A DNA stretch of 64,000 nt from Bradyrhizobium sp. CCH5-F6 (GTDB lineage Bacteria > Pseudomonadota > Alphaproteobacteria > Rhizobiales > Xanthobacteraceae), in contig NZ_LSIC01000012.1 of assembly GCF_001556045.1 (NCBI RefSeq), positions 124,001-188,000 of the forward strand, read 5' to 3'. Of this stretch, positions 1 to 10,293 are shown in pieces. A model generated the notes under the pieces. That model worked only from the letters and a program-made list of their open reading frames with translations. It was not told the DNA's origin and ran no database searches. Numbering within the stretch: position 1 is the stretch's first letter; each line of letters begins with the position of its first letter. Made by a program: the position numbers and the translations under genes.

Positions 1-1646
<1,646 letters not shown>

Positions 1647-1683
1647 ATGATAGAATGGCCGGGGTAACCGGCCGGGTGCGTCC

Positions 1684-1980
1684 ATGACACGTGACGAAAT
1701 CATCGCTGCGATACGCAAAAACGCGGATGCCATCAAAGGTAAAGGCGTATCGAAGCTTGCCATTTTCGGCTCGCGCGCCCGGGACGATTATCGGCCTGAT
1801 AGCGACATTGACGTTCTCGTCGAGATCGAGCCCGAAATCTCGTTCTCCCTACTCAACTTGATCGATGTTGAGCACATCATCGAGGATGCGACCGGCCTGC
1901 AAGCCCAGGCAACGGTGCGGCGCTCCCTCTCTCCACGCTTTGCAGAGCGGATCGCAGACGACATACACGAAGTATTCTGA
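1684..1980 (+). CDS. MntA-like minimal nucleotidyltransferase (antitoxin of MNT/HEPN pair)
   Basis: A 98-residue minimal nucleotidyltransferase. The family signature GS-x10-DxD is exact (GSRARDDYRPDSDID, residues about 32-46), followed by a third acidic position in the DVLVEIE strand. In characterised MntA-HepT modules such proteins are antitoxins that AMPylate a tyrosine of the HEPN toxin, and the next gene encodes a HEPN protein beginning 1 nt after this stop. The two are therefore almost certainly co-transcribed. The intact active-site motif predicts an active nucleotidyltransferase. Function here is inferred from the family and the pairing. Confidence 0.85.
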   Translation: MTRDEIIAAIRKNADAIKGKGVSKLAIFGSRARDDYRPDSDIDVLVEIEPEISFSLLNLIDVEHIIEDATGLQAQATVRRSLSPRFAERIADDIHEVF

Positions 1981-1981
1981 C

Positions 1982-2326
1982 GTGCCGCCGACTTTTGCTG
2001 ACCCCGTCGGCCATATCCTGGATGCCACGGACAAGATCAGAACGGCCGTGGCAACTCACAGCCGTGAGACATTCGCGCAGGACGTCTTCATGCGTCTGGC
2101 AGTCGAGCGCTTACTCGAGGTCATCAGCGAAGCATCGCGTTCCATTCCGGACGATGTTAAAGCGAACAATCCCAGCATTAATTGGAGGGGATTGGCCGAC
2201 CTGGGCAACTGGCTGCGACATGCCTACCATCAGACCGACGCGGATCTGTTATGGGACATGATCAAGGACGATCTGCCGCCGTTGGAGATCTTCATCCGAA
2301 CCATCGCCAAGGAGCCAAAGGCTTGA
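1982..2326 (+). CDS. HEPN/DUF86 domain protein (HepT-like toxin partner)
   Basis: Chosen from the GTG at 1982, 1 nt after the nucleotidyltransferase stop, giving 114 residues, the normal DUF86 length. The open frame extends further upstream but would overlap the partner heavily. HEPN toxins are metal-independent RNases with an Rx4-6H motif, and in HepT a Tyr two positions after the His is AMPylated by MntA. Here the segment reads GNWLRHAYHQ: His and Tyr (HAY) are kept, but Gly stands where the motif Arg normally aligns. The protein may therefore be a weak RNase or a rewired toxin. The stop overlaps the possible TTG start of the next gene. Confidence 0.8.
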   Translation: MPPTFADPVGHILDATDKIRTAVATHSRETFAQDVFMRLAVERLLEVISEASRSIPDDVKANNPSINWRGLADLGNWLRHAYHQTDADLLWDMIKDDLPPLEIFIRTIAKEPKA

Positions 2327-3102
2327 ACACCGTCCTAAAATTGAGCCTGGCACTATTGATGGGCGCAGCCAATATTTCCCTTTCGCACGCTGCCGACCCC
2401 AAGCCCGACTCCGTCGTCAAGACCAAAAACATCGAGGCGCGCGTCTTCCTCGACGACAGGATCAAGGCCGATGCACCGCTGGCGGCGGATTGCCTCGCCG
2501 AAGGCAAAAAGTGGCTCGACAAGAACTCTGCCGAGGCTGCCGCCGCGCGCAAGGCCGATCCGCAGTTCTTCAAAGACGGTGGCTGGGACTTCGAGCGGAA
2601 ATATGAAATCCGCTCCGTCGTTGCCGATCGCTACATCAGCATCCTCCGCAACGACTACGTGAACACAAGGGGCGCGCATCCCAATTCGGACGTGAACACG
2701 ATCCTGTGGGACAAGGCCGAGAACAAGCGCATCTCGATCCGCCCGTTCTTCACCGAGACCGCCGACAACGGGGCGACCATGAACACCATGGTGAAGGCCG
2801 TGATCGCTTCACTCAAGGCCGAGAAGAAAAAGCGCGGCACCAGCGAGACCGCGACTGACGAATGGTTCAAGGAGCTCGCGCCGAGCTTGCTCAAGATCGG
2901 CGCGGTGACGCTTGCGCCCTCGACCGAAGCGGGCAAAAGCTCCGGCCTGACATTCCACTACCCGCCTTATGCCGTCGGCGCCTACGCCGAAGGCGAGTAT
3001 GTCGCCTTCGTGCCGTGGGAAACGCTGAAGCCCTATCTCACCGTGGAGGGCACCCGCATCTTCGGCGGCGCGCGGCCGAAGGACGATGCGGACGGGCAGT
3101 GA
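2323..3102 (+). CDS. Secreted protein with DUF3298-like domain
   Basis: Predicted periplasmic protein of about 259 residues. I use the TTG at 2323, which gives a Sec signal peptide ending near SHA-ADP; an ATG at 2359 would cut into it. The mature part has the layout of DUF3298/RsiV-type domains: an early strand segment (YEIRSVVADRYISI), a GAHPNSDV turn, and a C-terminal FHYPPYAVGAYAEGEY motif typical of the family. RsiV homologues bind lysozyme in Firmicutes, but the role of proteobacterial stand-alone members is not established. The start codon sits on the stop of the HEPN gene, so it may share that transcript, although the functions look unrelated. Confidence 0.7.
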   Translation: MNTVLKLSLALLMGAANISLSHAADPKPDSVVKTKNIEARVFLDDRIKADAPLAADCLAEGKKWLDKNSAEAAAARKADPQFFKDGGWDFERKYEIRSVVADRYISILRNDYVNTRGAHPNSDVNTILWDKAENKRISIRPFFTETADNGATMNTMVKAVIASLKAEKKKRGTSETATDEWFKELAPSLLKIGAVTLAPSTEAGKSSGLTFHYPPYAVGAYAEGEYVAFVPWETLKPYLTVEGTRIFGGARPKDDADGQ

Positions 3103-3109
3103 GCGACCG

Positions 3110-3589
3110 CTAACTGGATCGCGGACGGGTCCGGGCCAGCGTCCGCGCGAGCGACTCCGTCCAATCGGGAATCCAGGAGGCAAACAGGGCCCGCCAGCGG
3201 TCGGCGTCCGCGGGCTCCGTCTCGAGGTCGACCGACCATTCGATGAGGGTACGATCGCCCTCGGTGATCGGGCGCAGATGCATGGTGCCTTGATAGCGCG
3301 TCGGCGCTGGGCTCTGATCCGCGTCATCTTCTGGAAACGGCAGCGCTTCGAGACCGGCATAGGTCAGGCTGTGCTGCCGGTCCGAGTGGTCGACCAGGCG
3401 CTGACGGATCCAGTTTCCGAGATAGCAGAAGCGCCTGATGGCGCCGACTTCGTCGCCGCGCTTGTCGTCCTCGATCACGCTCTCGCTCACCCCGTCGATA
3501 TAGGCGGGATAGTTGTTGAAATCGCGGATCAGCGACCAGACGTCGTCCAGAGGATGGTCCAGCACGGCGCTGTAATAGGCTTGGATCAT
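3110..3589 (-). CDS. SRPBCC family (polyketide cyclase/START-like) protein
   Basis: A 159-residue protein with the START-like SRPBCC helix-grip layout: N-terminal strand and helix (HPLDDVWSLIRDFNNYPAYI), a central sheet, then a long C-terminal amphipathic helix ending in an Arg-rich tail. SRPBCC proteins bind hydrophobic ligands; members of this length are usually annotated as polyketide cyclase/dehydrase-type or MxaD-like, with no defined substrate. It is convergent with the preceding gene (7 nt between the stops) and shows no functional tie to its neighbours. Confidence 0.8.
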   Translation of the reverse strand: MIQAYYSAVLDHPLDDVWSLIRDFNNYPAYIDGVSESVIEDDKRGDEVGAIRRFCYLGNWIRQRLVDHSDRQHSLTYAGLEALPFPEDDADQSPAPTRYQGTMHLRPITEGDRTLIEWSVDLETEPADADRWRALFASWIPDWTESLARTLARTRPRSS

Positions 3590-3807
3590 TGGAGGCTTGC
3601 CTTTTGGTTCTCGTTACGCGCGGGAGGTTGGCGGCTTGCGCGGGCAAAACCCACCCGGTTTCCGACTGCTCATCCGATGGGCTCCCCGCTTTCACACAAC
3701 AGGCGCGATCTCGTTGGTAGCGCTACCTTGCGGCGACGCTGCAAAGCCGACTAGAATGCCGTCATTGACAAGAGCGTCCGACGTCACGGGCGCCGCTGGG
3801 AGGATTC

Positions 3808-4800
3808 ATGTCCAAGATTACGCGCCGCACCTTTGCGGCCTCGACTGCCGCAGTCGCCGCATCCGCCGCCTTCGGCTTCAAGCCCGCGCTCGCACAAGCC
3901 TATCCGGCCCGGCCGGTCACCGTGATCGTGCCCTGGGGCGCCGGCGGCGGCACCGATGCGACTGCGCGCATCGTTGCGGCGCTGCTGGAGAAGGATCTCG
4001 GCCAGCCCTTCAACGTGGTCAACCGCACCGGCGGCTCCGGCGTGGTGGGCCATAGCGCGATCGCGACCGCCCAGCCCGACGGCTACACCATCGGCATGCT
4101 CACGGTCGAAATCTCGATGATGCACTGGCAGGGCCTGACCGAGCTGACGCCGAAGAGCTACACGCCGCTGGCGCTGATGAATGAGGATCCGCCGGGCATC
4201 CAGGTCTCCTCCTCCTCGCCCTACAAGACGGTCAAGGAACTCGCCGATGCGATCAAGGCGGCGCCTCCCGGCAAGTTCAAGGCGTCGGGCACCGGCCAGG
4301 GCGGCATCTGGCATCTGGCACTGGTCGGCTGGATGCAGGCGATGGGCCTGCCCGCCAACCAGGTCGCCTGGGTGCCGTCGAATGGCGCTGCACCCGCGAT
4401 GCAGGATCTCGCCGCCGGCGGCCTCGATCTCACCACCTGTTCGGTTCCGGAGGCGCGCGCCATCATCGAGGCGGGCAAGGCCAGGAGCCTCGCCATCATG
4501 GCGCCGGCCCGCAATCCGGTCTTCAAGGACGTGCCGACGCTGAAGGAGGCGATGGGCATCGACTACGCGACGGGCGCCTGGCGCGGCATCGCGGGGCCCA
4601 AGAACCTGCCGCCGGAGATCGCAACAAAGCTCACCGCAGCCCTGAAGAAGGTCTACGACTCCGCGGAGTTCAAGGACTTCATGAGCAATCGCGGCTTCGG
4701 CACCGTGTGGGGCGATGCCGCTCATTTCGCCAGCTTCATGGACAAGGGCGACGCCCAGATGGGCGAAGCCATGAAGGCGGCAGGCCTTTCGAAGACGTGA
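3808..4800 (+). CDS. Tripartite tricarboxylate transporter substrate-binding protein (TctC/Bug family)
   Basis: 330-residue periplasmic solute-binding protein of the TctC/Bug family, the extracytoplasmic receptor of a tripartite tricarboxylate transporter. The N-terminus is a Tat-like leader (ITRRTFAAS, hydrophobic stretch, cleavage near ALAQA), then the hallmark start of mature Bug proteins YPARPVTVIVPWGAGGGTD and the second-domain segment with KNLPPEIATKL. Bug proteins bind carboxylates or amides. It heads the set tctC-tctB-tctA, but a repeat-filled spacer of about 170 bp separates it from tctB, which could allow the binding protein to be made in excess. The ligand cannot be read from sequence; the mutase genes around it suggest a dicarboxylate or other CoA-pathway precursor (inference). 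Confidence 0.9.
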   Translation: MSKITRRTFAASTAAVAASAAFGFKPALAQAYPARPVTVIVPWGAGGGTDATARIVAALLEKDLGQPFNVVNRTGGSGVVGHSAIATAQPDGYTIGMLTVEISMMHWQGLTELTPKSYTPLALMNEDPPGIQVSSSSPYKTVKELADAIKAAPPGKFKASGTGQGGIWHLALVGWMQAMGLPANQVAWVPSNGAAPAMQDLAAGGLDLTTCSVPEARAIIEAGKARSLAIMAPARNPVFKDVPTLKEAMGIDYATGAWRGIAGPKNLPPEIATKLTAALKKVYDSAEFKDFMSNRGFGTVWGDAAHFASFMDKGDAQMGEAMKAAGLSKT

Positions 4801-4807
4801 CGTTTCA

Positions 4808-4949
4808 CCTCTCCCCGCTTGCGGGGAGAGGGCGGAATTCAGGCGCAGCTTGAATTCCGGGTGAGGAGGACTCTCCGCGAATCCAACTCTCACTTCGTCC
4901 GCGGAGAGCCCCCCTCACCCCAACCCTCTCCCCGCGCGCGGGGAGAGGG
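4808..4949. repeat. Palindromic intergenic repeat between tctC and tctB
   Basis: Two strong hairpins bound this element. At 4808-4831 an 11-bp stem (CCTCTCCCCGC / GCGGGGAGAGG) closes on a TT loop; at 4924-4949 a perfect 26-bp palindrome is built from the same CCTCTCCCCGCG core. Between them lie smaller inverted segments around GAATTC (4834-4860) and TCCGCG...CGCGGA-like pieces (4873-4905). Neither hairpin is followed by a T-run, so they look more like a mobile palindromic repeat, or an RNA-processing or stabilising structure, than classical terminators. Confidence 0.8.
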
Positions 4950-4973
4950 AGAACTTCTTTCACAGGACTCCCC

Positions 4974-5465
4974 ATGCGTCTTCCCGACTCCGTCACGGGA
5001 TCGTTTCTCGTCGCACTTGGCGCTGCGGCCGCCTATGGCGGCTGGATCTTGCCGCCGGTGCCTGGGCAGCCGGTCGGCCCCAACGTGTTTCCGCTGGTGA
5101 TCGGCTGCGGCCTTGCGCTATGCGGGCTGGCGATCGTGTTCGGCATCGGCCATTCCTTCGAGGAGGAGGAACAGCTGGTTCCCCTGGAGGACGGCCAGGC
5201 AGCTGCTCCGCCACCGCAGGGCAAGCTCTACGGCCTGCGTGCGCTGCTGCCGCCCGCGCTGTTGCTGTTCTACGTCGTCGCGGCCGACCGCCTCGGCTTC
5301 ATCATCACCGCGGCGATCATGGTCTACGTCACCTCGACGGCGCTGGGAGCCAAGTGGAAGCTGGCGCTGCCGCTCGCGGCGCTCTCGCCCTTCGCCATCC
5401 ACCTCATCTTCGGCAAGCTGTTGCGGGTGCCGCTGCCCGCCGGCCTGCTGCCGACGCCCTGGTAA
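4974..5465 (+). CDS. Tripartite tricarboxylate transporter small membrane subunit (TctB)
   Basis: 163-residue membrane protein with four hydrophobic segments (about residues 8-27, 35-55, 87-107 and 110-155), the TctB layout. TctB is the poorly conserved small permease subunit of tripartite tricarboxylate transporters, working with the 12-TM TctA and the binding protein TctC. A glycine/proline-rich periplasmic turn (PPVPGQPVGPNVFP) near residue 30 is typical. Its stop lies 6 nt before tctA, so the two permease genes are tightly coupled. Confidence 0.88.
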   Translation: MRLPDSVTGSFLVALGAAAAYGGWILPPVPGQPVGPNVFPLVIGCGLALCGLAIVFGIGHSFEEEEQLVPLEDGQAAAPPPQGKLYGLRALLPPALLLFYVVAADRLGFIITAAIMVYVTSTALGAKWKLALPLAALSPFAIHLIFGKLLRVPLPAGLLPTPW

Positions 5466-5471
5466 TCGCCC

Positions 5472-6983
5472 ATGCTGAAGACCCTGATTGATGCATTCGC
5501 GCTGATCTCCACCTGGGAGGTCATCATCGCGATGTTCGCAGCGTCCGTGTACGGGCTCGTGATCGGCTCGTTGCCGGGCCTGTCGGCGACGATGGCAACC
5601 GCCCTGCTCGTCCCCGTCACTTTCTATCTGTCCCCGATCGCGGCGATCGCGACCATCGTCGCGGCCTCTTCGATGGCGATCTTCTCCGGCGACATTCCGG
5701 GCGCACTGCTGCGCATTCCCGGCACGCCCGCCTCCGCCGCCTATGCGGACGAAGCCTATGCCATGACGCGCAAGGGCCAGGCCGAGCTCGCGTTAGGTGC
5801 CGGCGTGTGGTTCTCCGCGGTCGGCGGCATCGCCGGCGTGCTGTCGCTGATGATCCTGGCGCCGCCGCTCGCCGAGATCGCGCTGTCGTTCTCGACCTTC
5901 GAATATTTCTGGTTGGCCCTGCTTGGCCTGATGTGCGCCACTCTGGTCGCGCGTTCATCGCCGGTGAAGGCGATCGCGGGCATGTTCATCGGCCTCCTGG
6001 TCGCCTGCATCGGCATCGAGAATCCCGGCGGTGTGCCGCGCTTCACCTTCGGCCTCACCGATCTGTTCGGCGGCATCGAGCCGATCCCGGCGCTGGTGGG
6101 CGTCTTCGCGGTGGCGCAGGTCATGCGCGCGATGCTGACGCCCGAGCCGCCGCCGCTGCCGCGGCGAAAGTTCGGAAGCATCCTGGCCGGCCAGTGGAAG
6201 CTGACGAAGCTGTATCGCTGGCAGATGACGCGCGGGAACATCGTCGGCATCATCATCGGCGTGCTGCCCGGCGCCGGCGCCGACATGGCCGCCTGGGTCT
6301 CCTACGCGATGTCGAAGCGCTTCTCCAAGGAGCCGGAGAAATTCGGCACCGGCCATGTCGAGGGGCTGGTCGAGGCCGGCGCCAGCAACAACGCCAGCAT
6401 CGCCTCCGGCTGGGTACCCTCGCTGCTGTTCGGCATCCCCGGCGACACCATCGCCGCGATCGCGATCGGCGTGCTCTACATGAAGGGTCTCAATCCCGGC
6501 CCGACGCTGTTCACCGAGAAGGCGTCGAGCATGTACGCGATCTATCTGATGTTCATCATCGCGAACATCATGATGATCCCGCTCGGCATCGCCATGATCC
6601 GGGTCGCCGCCTACATCCTGCTGGCGCCGCGCTCGGCCATCATGCCGGTCATCATGCTGTGCTGCGCGGTCGGCTCGTTCGCGATCGGCAACAACATGTT
6701 CGGCATCGTCACCGTCGCCGCCTTCGGCGTGATCGGCTACGTGATGGAAGCGAACGGCTATCCCGTCGCGGCCATGGTGCTCGGCATCGTCATGGGCACC
6801 ATGGTCGAGCAGGCCTTCGTCACCTCGCTGATCAAGTCCGACGGCAGCATCCTGCCGTTCTTCGAGCGGCCGGTCGCGGCGATCCTCGCCGCCATGGCGA
6901 TCGGCGCCCTGCTCTGGCCGGTGATGGTGTGGGTCTGGCGCAAGGTGAAACTGCCGCAAACGGCGCCGGCAACGGGCCGGTGA
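5472..6983 (+). CDS. Tripartite tricarboxylate transporter large permease (TctA)
   Basis: 503 residues, the family's normal length, with about 11-12 predicted transmembrane segments. TctA hallmarks are visible: SLPGLSATMATALLVPVTF near residue 35, the GVLPGAGADMAAWVSYA loop near residue 260, and EAGASNNASIASGWVPSLLFGIPGD around 300-325. It is the channel subunit that couples ion-driven carboxylate uptake to the TctC receptor. It starts 6 nt after tctB. Followed 51 nt later by meaB in the same direction, which may place transporter and mutase chaperone on one transcript. Confidence 0.95.
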   Translation: MLKTLIDAFALISTWEVIIAMFAASVYGLVIGSLPGLSATMATALLVPVTFYLSPIAAIATIVAASSMAIFSGDIPGALLRIPGTPASAAYADEAYAMTRKGQAELALGAGVWFSAVGGIAGVLSLMILAPPLAEIALSFSTFEYFWLALLGLMCATLVARSSPVKAIAGMFIGLLVACIGIENPGGVPRFTFGLTDLFGGIEPIPALVGVFAVAQVMRAMLTPEPPPLPRRKFGSILAGQWKLTKLYRWQMTRGNIVGIIIGVLPGAGADMAAWVSYAMSKRFSKEPEKFGTGHVEGLVEAGASNNASIASGWVPSLLFGIPGDTIAAIAIGVLYMKGLNPGPTLFTEKASSMYAIYLMFIIANIMMIPLGIAMIRVAAYILLAPRSAIMPVIMLCCAVGSFAIGNNMFGIVTVAAFGVIGYVMEANGYPVAAMVLGIVMGTMVEQAFVTSLIKSDGSILPFFERPVAAILAAMAIGALLWPVMVWVWRKVKLPQTAPATGR

Positions 6984-7034
6984 TATCGGGCAGGCGGCTC
7001 TCGCCTGCTCCGGCCGGGCGTTGTAAAGCAGGGC

Positions 7035-8024
7035 ATGACTGAGAAAAAGGCCTTGCTCGACATCATATCCCTCGCCCGCGACTTGCGTGCCGGCAGTCGT
7101 GCGGCGCTGGCGCGCGCGATCACGCTGGTGGAGAGCCGGCGTGGCGACCATCAGGCGCTTGCGCGCGAGCTGGTGCAGATGCTGCTGCCCGACACCGGCA
7201 AGGCGGTTCGTGTCGGCATCACGGGATCGCCCGGCGTCGGCAAATCCACCACGATCGACGCGCTCGGAACGCATCTGATCGAGCAGGGCCACAAGGTCGC
7301 GGTGCTCGCGGTCGACCCGTCCTCGGCGCGCAGCGGCGGCTCGATCCTCGGCGACAAGACGCGGATGGCGCGGCTCTCGGCATCGGACAATGCCTTCATC
7401 CGACCCTCGCCGTCGTCAGGCACGCTCGGCGGCGTCGCGGCGAAGACGCGCGAGGCGATGTTGCTTTGCGAAGCCGCCGGCTTCGACGTCGTGCTGGTTG
7501 AGACCGTCGGCATCGGCCAGTCAGAGACCGCGGTCTGCGACATGACCGACTTCTTCCTCGCCCTGATGCTGCCGGGCGGCGGCGACGAGCTTCAAGGCAT
7601 CAAGAAGGGTCTCGTCGAGCTTGCCGACATGATCGCGATCAACAAGGCGGACGGCGACAATCTCAAGCGCGCCAACATCACCGCCGCGGATTATCGCGGC
7701 GCGCTGCACATTCTGGCGCCTCGGTCCGAACATTGGCACCCGCCTGTCGTCACCTATTCGGCGCTGGCGGGCACAGGCATCGCCGAGCTCTGGCAGAAGA
7801 TCCTCGAGCATCGCAAGGCGATGAATGCGTCCGGCGACTTCGCGGCGCGGCGGCGCGACCAGCAGGTGAAGTGGATGTGGTCGATGCTGGAACAGCGCAT
7901 GCTGGCAAGGCTGCGCAGCGAAGCATCGGTGCGGACGAAAGTCCGGAAGATCGAGGCGGAGGTCGCCGACGGCCATCTGACGCCGGCGCTCGCAGCCGAG
8001 CGGATTCTGGAGTTGCTGCAATGA
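7035..8024 (+). CDS. meaB: Methylmalonyl-CoA mutase-associated GTPase MeaB
   Basis: 329-residue G3E-family P-loop GTPase that gates delivery of adenosylcobalamin to methylmalonyl-CoA mutase and protects the enzyme from inactivation. The Walker A motif GSPGVGKST is at about residues 64-72, the VDPSSARSGGSILGDKTRM switch region follows near 95-113, Walker B/ETVGIGQSE lies around 155-163, and the NKAD base-recognition motif is near 200. The C-terminal helical dimerisation arm is present. The mutase itself is encoded 5.4 kb upstream on the same strand, with the carboxylate transporter genes between. Its TGA overlaps the ATG of the next gene by 4 nt. Confidence 0.95.
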   Translation: MTEKKALLDIISLARDLRAGSRAALARAITLVESRRGDHQALARELVQMLLPDTGKAVRVGITGSPGVGKSTTIDALGTHLIEQGHKVAVLAVDPSSARSGGSILGDKTRMARLSASDNAFIRPSPSSGTLGGVAAKTREAMLLCEAAGFDVVLVETVGIGQSETAVCDMTDFFLALMLPGGGDELQGIKKGLVELADMIAINKADGDNLKRANITAADYRGALHILAPRSEHWHPPVVTYSALAGTGIAELWQKILEHRKAMNASGDFAARRRDQQVKWMWSMLEQRMLARLRSEASVRTKVRKIEAEVADGHLTPALAAERILELLQ

Positions 8025-8665
8025 CCGGGCTCCGCATTCTCCTCACCGGCTTCGGGCCATTTCCCGGCGCGCCCTACAATCCGACCCAGCCGCTGGTGGC
8101 CCGGCTGATGCAGTTGCGCCGGCCTGCGCTCGACGATGTCGAGCTGTCGAGCCACATCTTCCCGGTCACCTATGCCGCGGTCGACCGGCAATTGCCGGAT
8201 GTGCTCGCGAAGGTGAAGCCGGATGCGCTCTTGATGTTCGGCCTCGCGGCGCGCACGCCCTACCTGCGGATCGAGACCCGCGCCCGCAACGCCGTCACCA
8301 TGCTGTGGCCGGATGCCGCCAACACCCGCTCGAGCAAACGCGGCATCGCCGGCGATGCCGACGCGATGATGTTCGGCCCGCACACGGCACGGCTGCTGCG
8401 CGCCGCGCGCCTCACCGGCATCGACGCGCGTGCCTCGCGCGATGCCGGCGCCTATCTCTGCAATTATCTGAGCTGGCGCGCGATCGAGAAAGTCAGGGCG
8501 GGCGAGCCGAAGCTTGCGGCGTTCATCCACATTCCGCTGCTCGCGCGTGGCGGCGCCGTGCGGCGCAAGGGCGCAGCCCGGATCACGCTGGAGGAACTGG
8601 TCGATGCGGGCGAAGCCATGCTGCTGGAGATGGTGGCGTTGGCAAGGAAGGCGCGCGTTTCGTAA
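8021..8665 (+). CDS. pcp: Pyroglutamyl-peptidase I (peptidase C15)
   Basis: 214-residue cysteine peptidase family C15, which removes N-terminal pyroglutamate from peptides. Start set at the ATG at 8021, which overlaps the meaB stop (ATGA) and leads straight into the family's N-terminal LLTGFGPFPGAPYNPT motif. The catalytic triad can be matched: Glu in RIETRARN (about residue 88), Cys in DAGAYLCNY (about 147) and His in FIHIPLL (about 171). Family members are 200-220 residues. The coupling with meaB has no obvious biochemical logic. Confidence 0.88.
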   Translation: MTGLRILLTGFGPFPGAPYNPTQPLVARLMQLRRPALDDVELSSHIFPVTYAAVDRQLPDVLAKVKPDALLMFGLAARTPYLRIETRARNAVTMLWPDAANTRSSKRGIAGDADAMMFGPHTARLLRAARLTGIDARASRDAGAYLCNYLSWRAIEKVRAGEPKLAAFIHIPLLARGGAVRRKGAARITLEELVDAGEAMLLEMVALARKARVS

Positions 8666-8804
8666 GCGCCGCGCGGTCGCATCGCCCACCTTCGGCACCG
8701 GCTTGGCGTAAACATTTAACCCTACCGCCAACAATCCCGGCGCCATCGGCTGCCCTGCGCTACCTAGTCTGCGCGGACATCCCGCGTCCGCCGGAGGACG
8801 CGCC

Positions 8805-10175
8805 ATGGACCTCAATCGCCGCCATCTCATCGGAGCTTCGACCGTCGGCATCGCCGGCGCGCTCGCCATGCCATCCGACGCCGCGCGCGCGGCGCCGCTG
8901 ACGTCCCTGCTCGGGCGCGACGCCACGCAATACGGCGTGCGGCCCGGCAGCAGCGAGGATCAGACGCGAGCGCTGCAGCGTGCGATCGACGAGGCTGCGC
9001 GGGCGCAAATGCCGCTGGCGCTGCCACCGGGCGTGTATCGCACCGGGCTGTTGCGGCTGCCGAGCGGCGCGCAACTGATCGGCGTCCGCGGTGCGACCAA
9101 GCTCGTCTTCACCGGCGGGGCCTCGGCGATCCAGAGCGACGGTTCCGATGCAATCGGCCTCACCGGCATCACCTTCGACGGCGGCAACATTCCCTTGCCG
9201 ACGCGGCGCGGCCTGATCCACGTGCTCGGCGGCCGCGACGTCCGCATCGCCGATTGCACGATCACCGGATCGGGGGGCAGCGGCATCTGGCTCGAGCAGG
9301 TCGCGGGCGACATCTCCGGCAACATCTTCACCGACATCGCGTTGACTGCGGTGGTCTCGTTCGACGCCAGGGGGCTCAGCGTCTCGCGCAACACGATCAT
9401 CGGCACCAACGACAACGGCATCGAGATCCTGCGCACCGCGCTCGGCGACGACGGCACGCTGGTCGCGGACAACCGCATCGAGGACATCAAGGCGGGCCCC
9501 GGCGGCTCGGGCCAGTACGGCAACGCCATCAACGCGTTTCGCGCGGGCAACGTGATCGTGCGCGGCAACCGCATCAGGAATTGCGACTATTCGGCGGTGC
9601 GCGGCAACTCCGCATCGAACATCCACATCACCGGCAACAGCGTCAGCGACGTGCGCGAGGTCGCGCTCTATTCGGAGTTTGCGTTCGAAGCCGCGGTGAT
9701 CGCCAACAACACGGTGGATGGCGCAGCCGTCGGCGTCTCCGTCTGCAATTTCAACGAGGGCGGCCGCATCGCGGTGGTCCAGGGCAACATCATCCGCAAT
9801 CTGATCCCGAAGCGGCCGATCGGCACCGCGCCGGACGACGATGCCGGCGTCGGCATCTATATCGAGGCGGACTCAGCGGTCACCGGAAATGTGATCGAGA
9901 ACGCTCCGTCCTACGGAATCGTCGCCGGCTGGGGCAAATATCTGCGTGACGTCGCAATCACCGGCAACGTGATCCGCAAGGCGCTGGCCGGCGTCGGAGT
10001 CTCCGTTGTGCCGGGCGCCGGCACCGCGCTCGTCAACAACAACATGATCTCCGAGACCCCGCGCGGCGCCGTGGTCGGCCTCGATCACGCGCGTGCAGTG
10101 ACGTCAGACCTGTCGGCCGAAGGGGCCCAGCGGTTCGCGCAGGTGATGGTCGGCGGGAACGCGGTGCGACGCTAG
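8805..10175 (+). CDS. Tat-exported right-handed beta-helix repeat protein (TIGR03808-like)
   Basis: 456 residues. A twin-arginine leader (NRRHLIGAS, alanine cleavage region near residues 25-29) is followed by the N-terminal pectate-lyase-like cap seen in parallel beta-helix proteins (ATQYGVRPGSSEDQTRALQRAID). Then come many short Asn/Gly-rich coils of the type I-x-G-N-x-I (for example ITGNSVSDV, VIVRGNRIRN, ITGNVIRKA) spread over residues 90-440. This fits the uncharacterised rhizobial twin-arginine repeat family TIGR03808. No pectate lyase or hydrolase catalytic set was recognised; folding before export by Tat is the inference. Convergent with the next gene. Confidence 0.85.
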   Translation: MDLNRRHLIGASTVGIAGALAMPSDAARAAPLTSLLGRDATQYGVRPGSSEDQTRALQRAIDEAARAQMPLALPPGVYRTGLLRLPSGAQLIGVRGATKLVFTGGASAIQSDGSDAIGLTGITFDGGNIPLPTRRGLIHVLGGRDVRIADCTITGSGGSGIWLEQVAGDISGNIFTDIALTAVVSFDARGLSVSRNTIIGTNDNGIEILRTALGDDGTLVADNRIEDIKAGPGGSGQYGNAINAFRAGNVIVRGNRIRNCDYSAVRGNSASNIHITGNSVSDVREVALYSEFAFEAAVIANNTVDGAAVGVSVCNFNEGGRIAVVQGNIIRNLIPKRPIGTAPDDDAGVGIYIEADSAVTGNVIENAPSYGIVAGWGKYLRDVAITGNVIRKALAGVGVSVVPGAGTALVNNNMISETPRGAVVGLDHARAVTSDLSAEGAQRFAQVMVGGNAVRR

Positions 10176-10293
10176 CCGCGCTGCAGGCAGACAGGCCGCG
10201 CACCCTTCGAGGCTCCTCATGGGATGCGAAACGTCCCATGCCGCGCGCCACAGGGCGACGTTGGAGGAACGCAAATCCCTTCCTGAACGTCCG

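Noticed and set aside
10218-10240. Small hairpin CATGGGA...TCCCATG between two convergent genes
   Set aside because: 7-bp stem without T-run on either strand; not enough for a terminator call.
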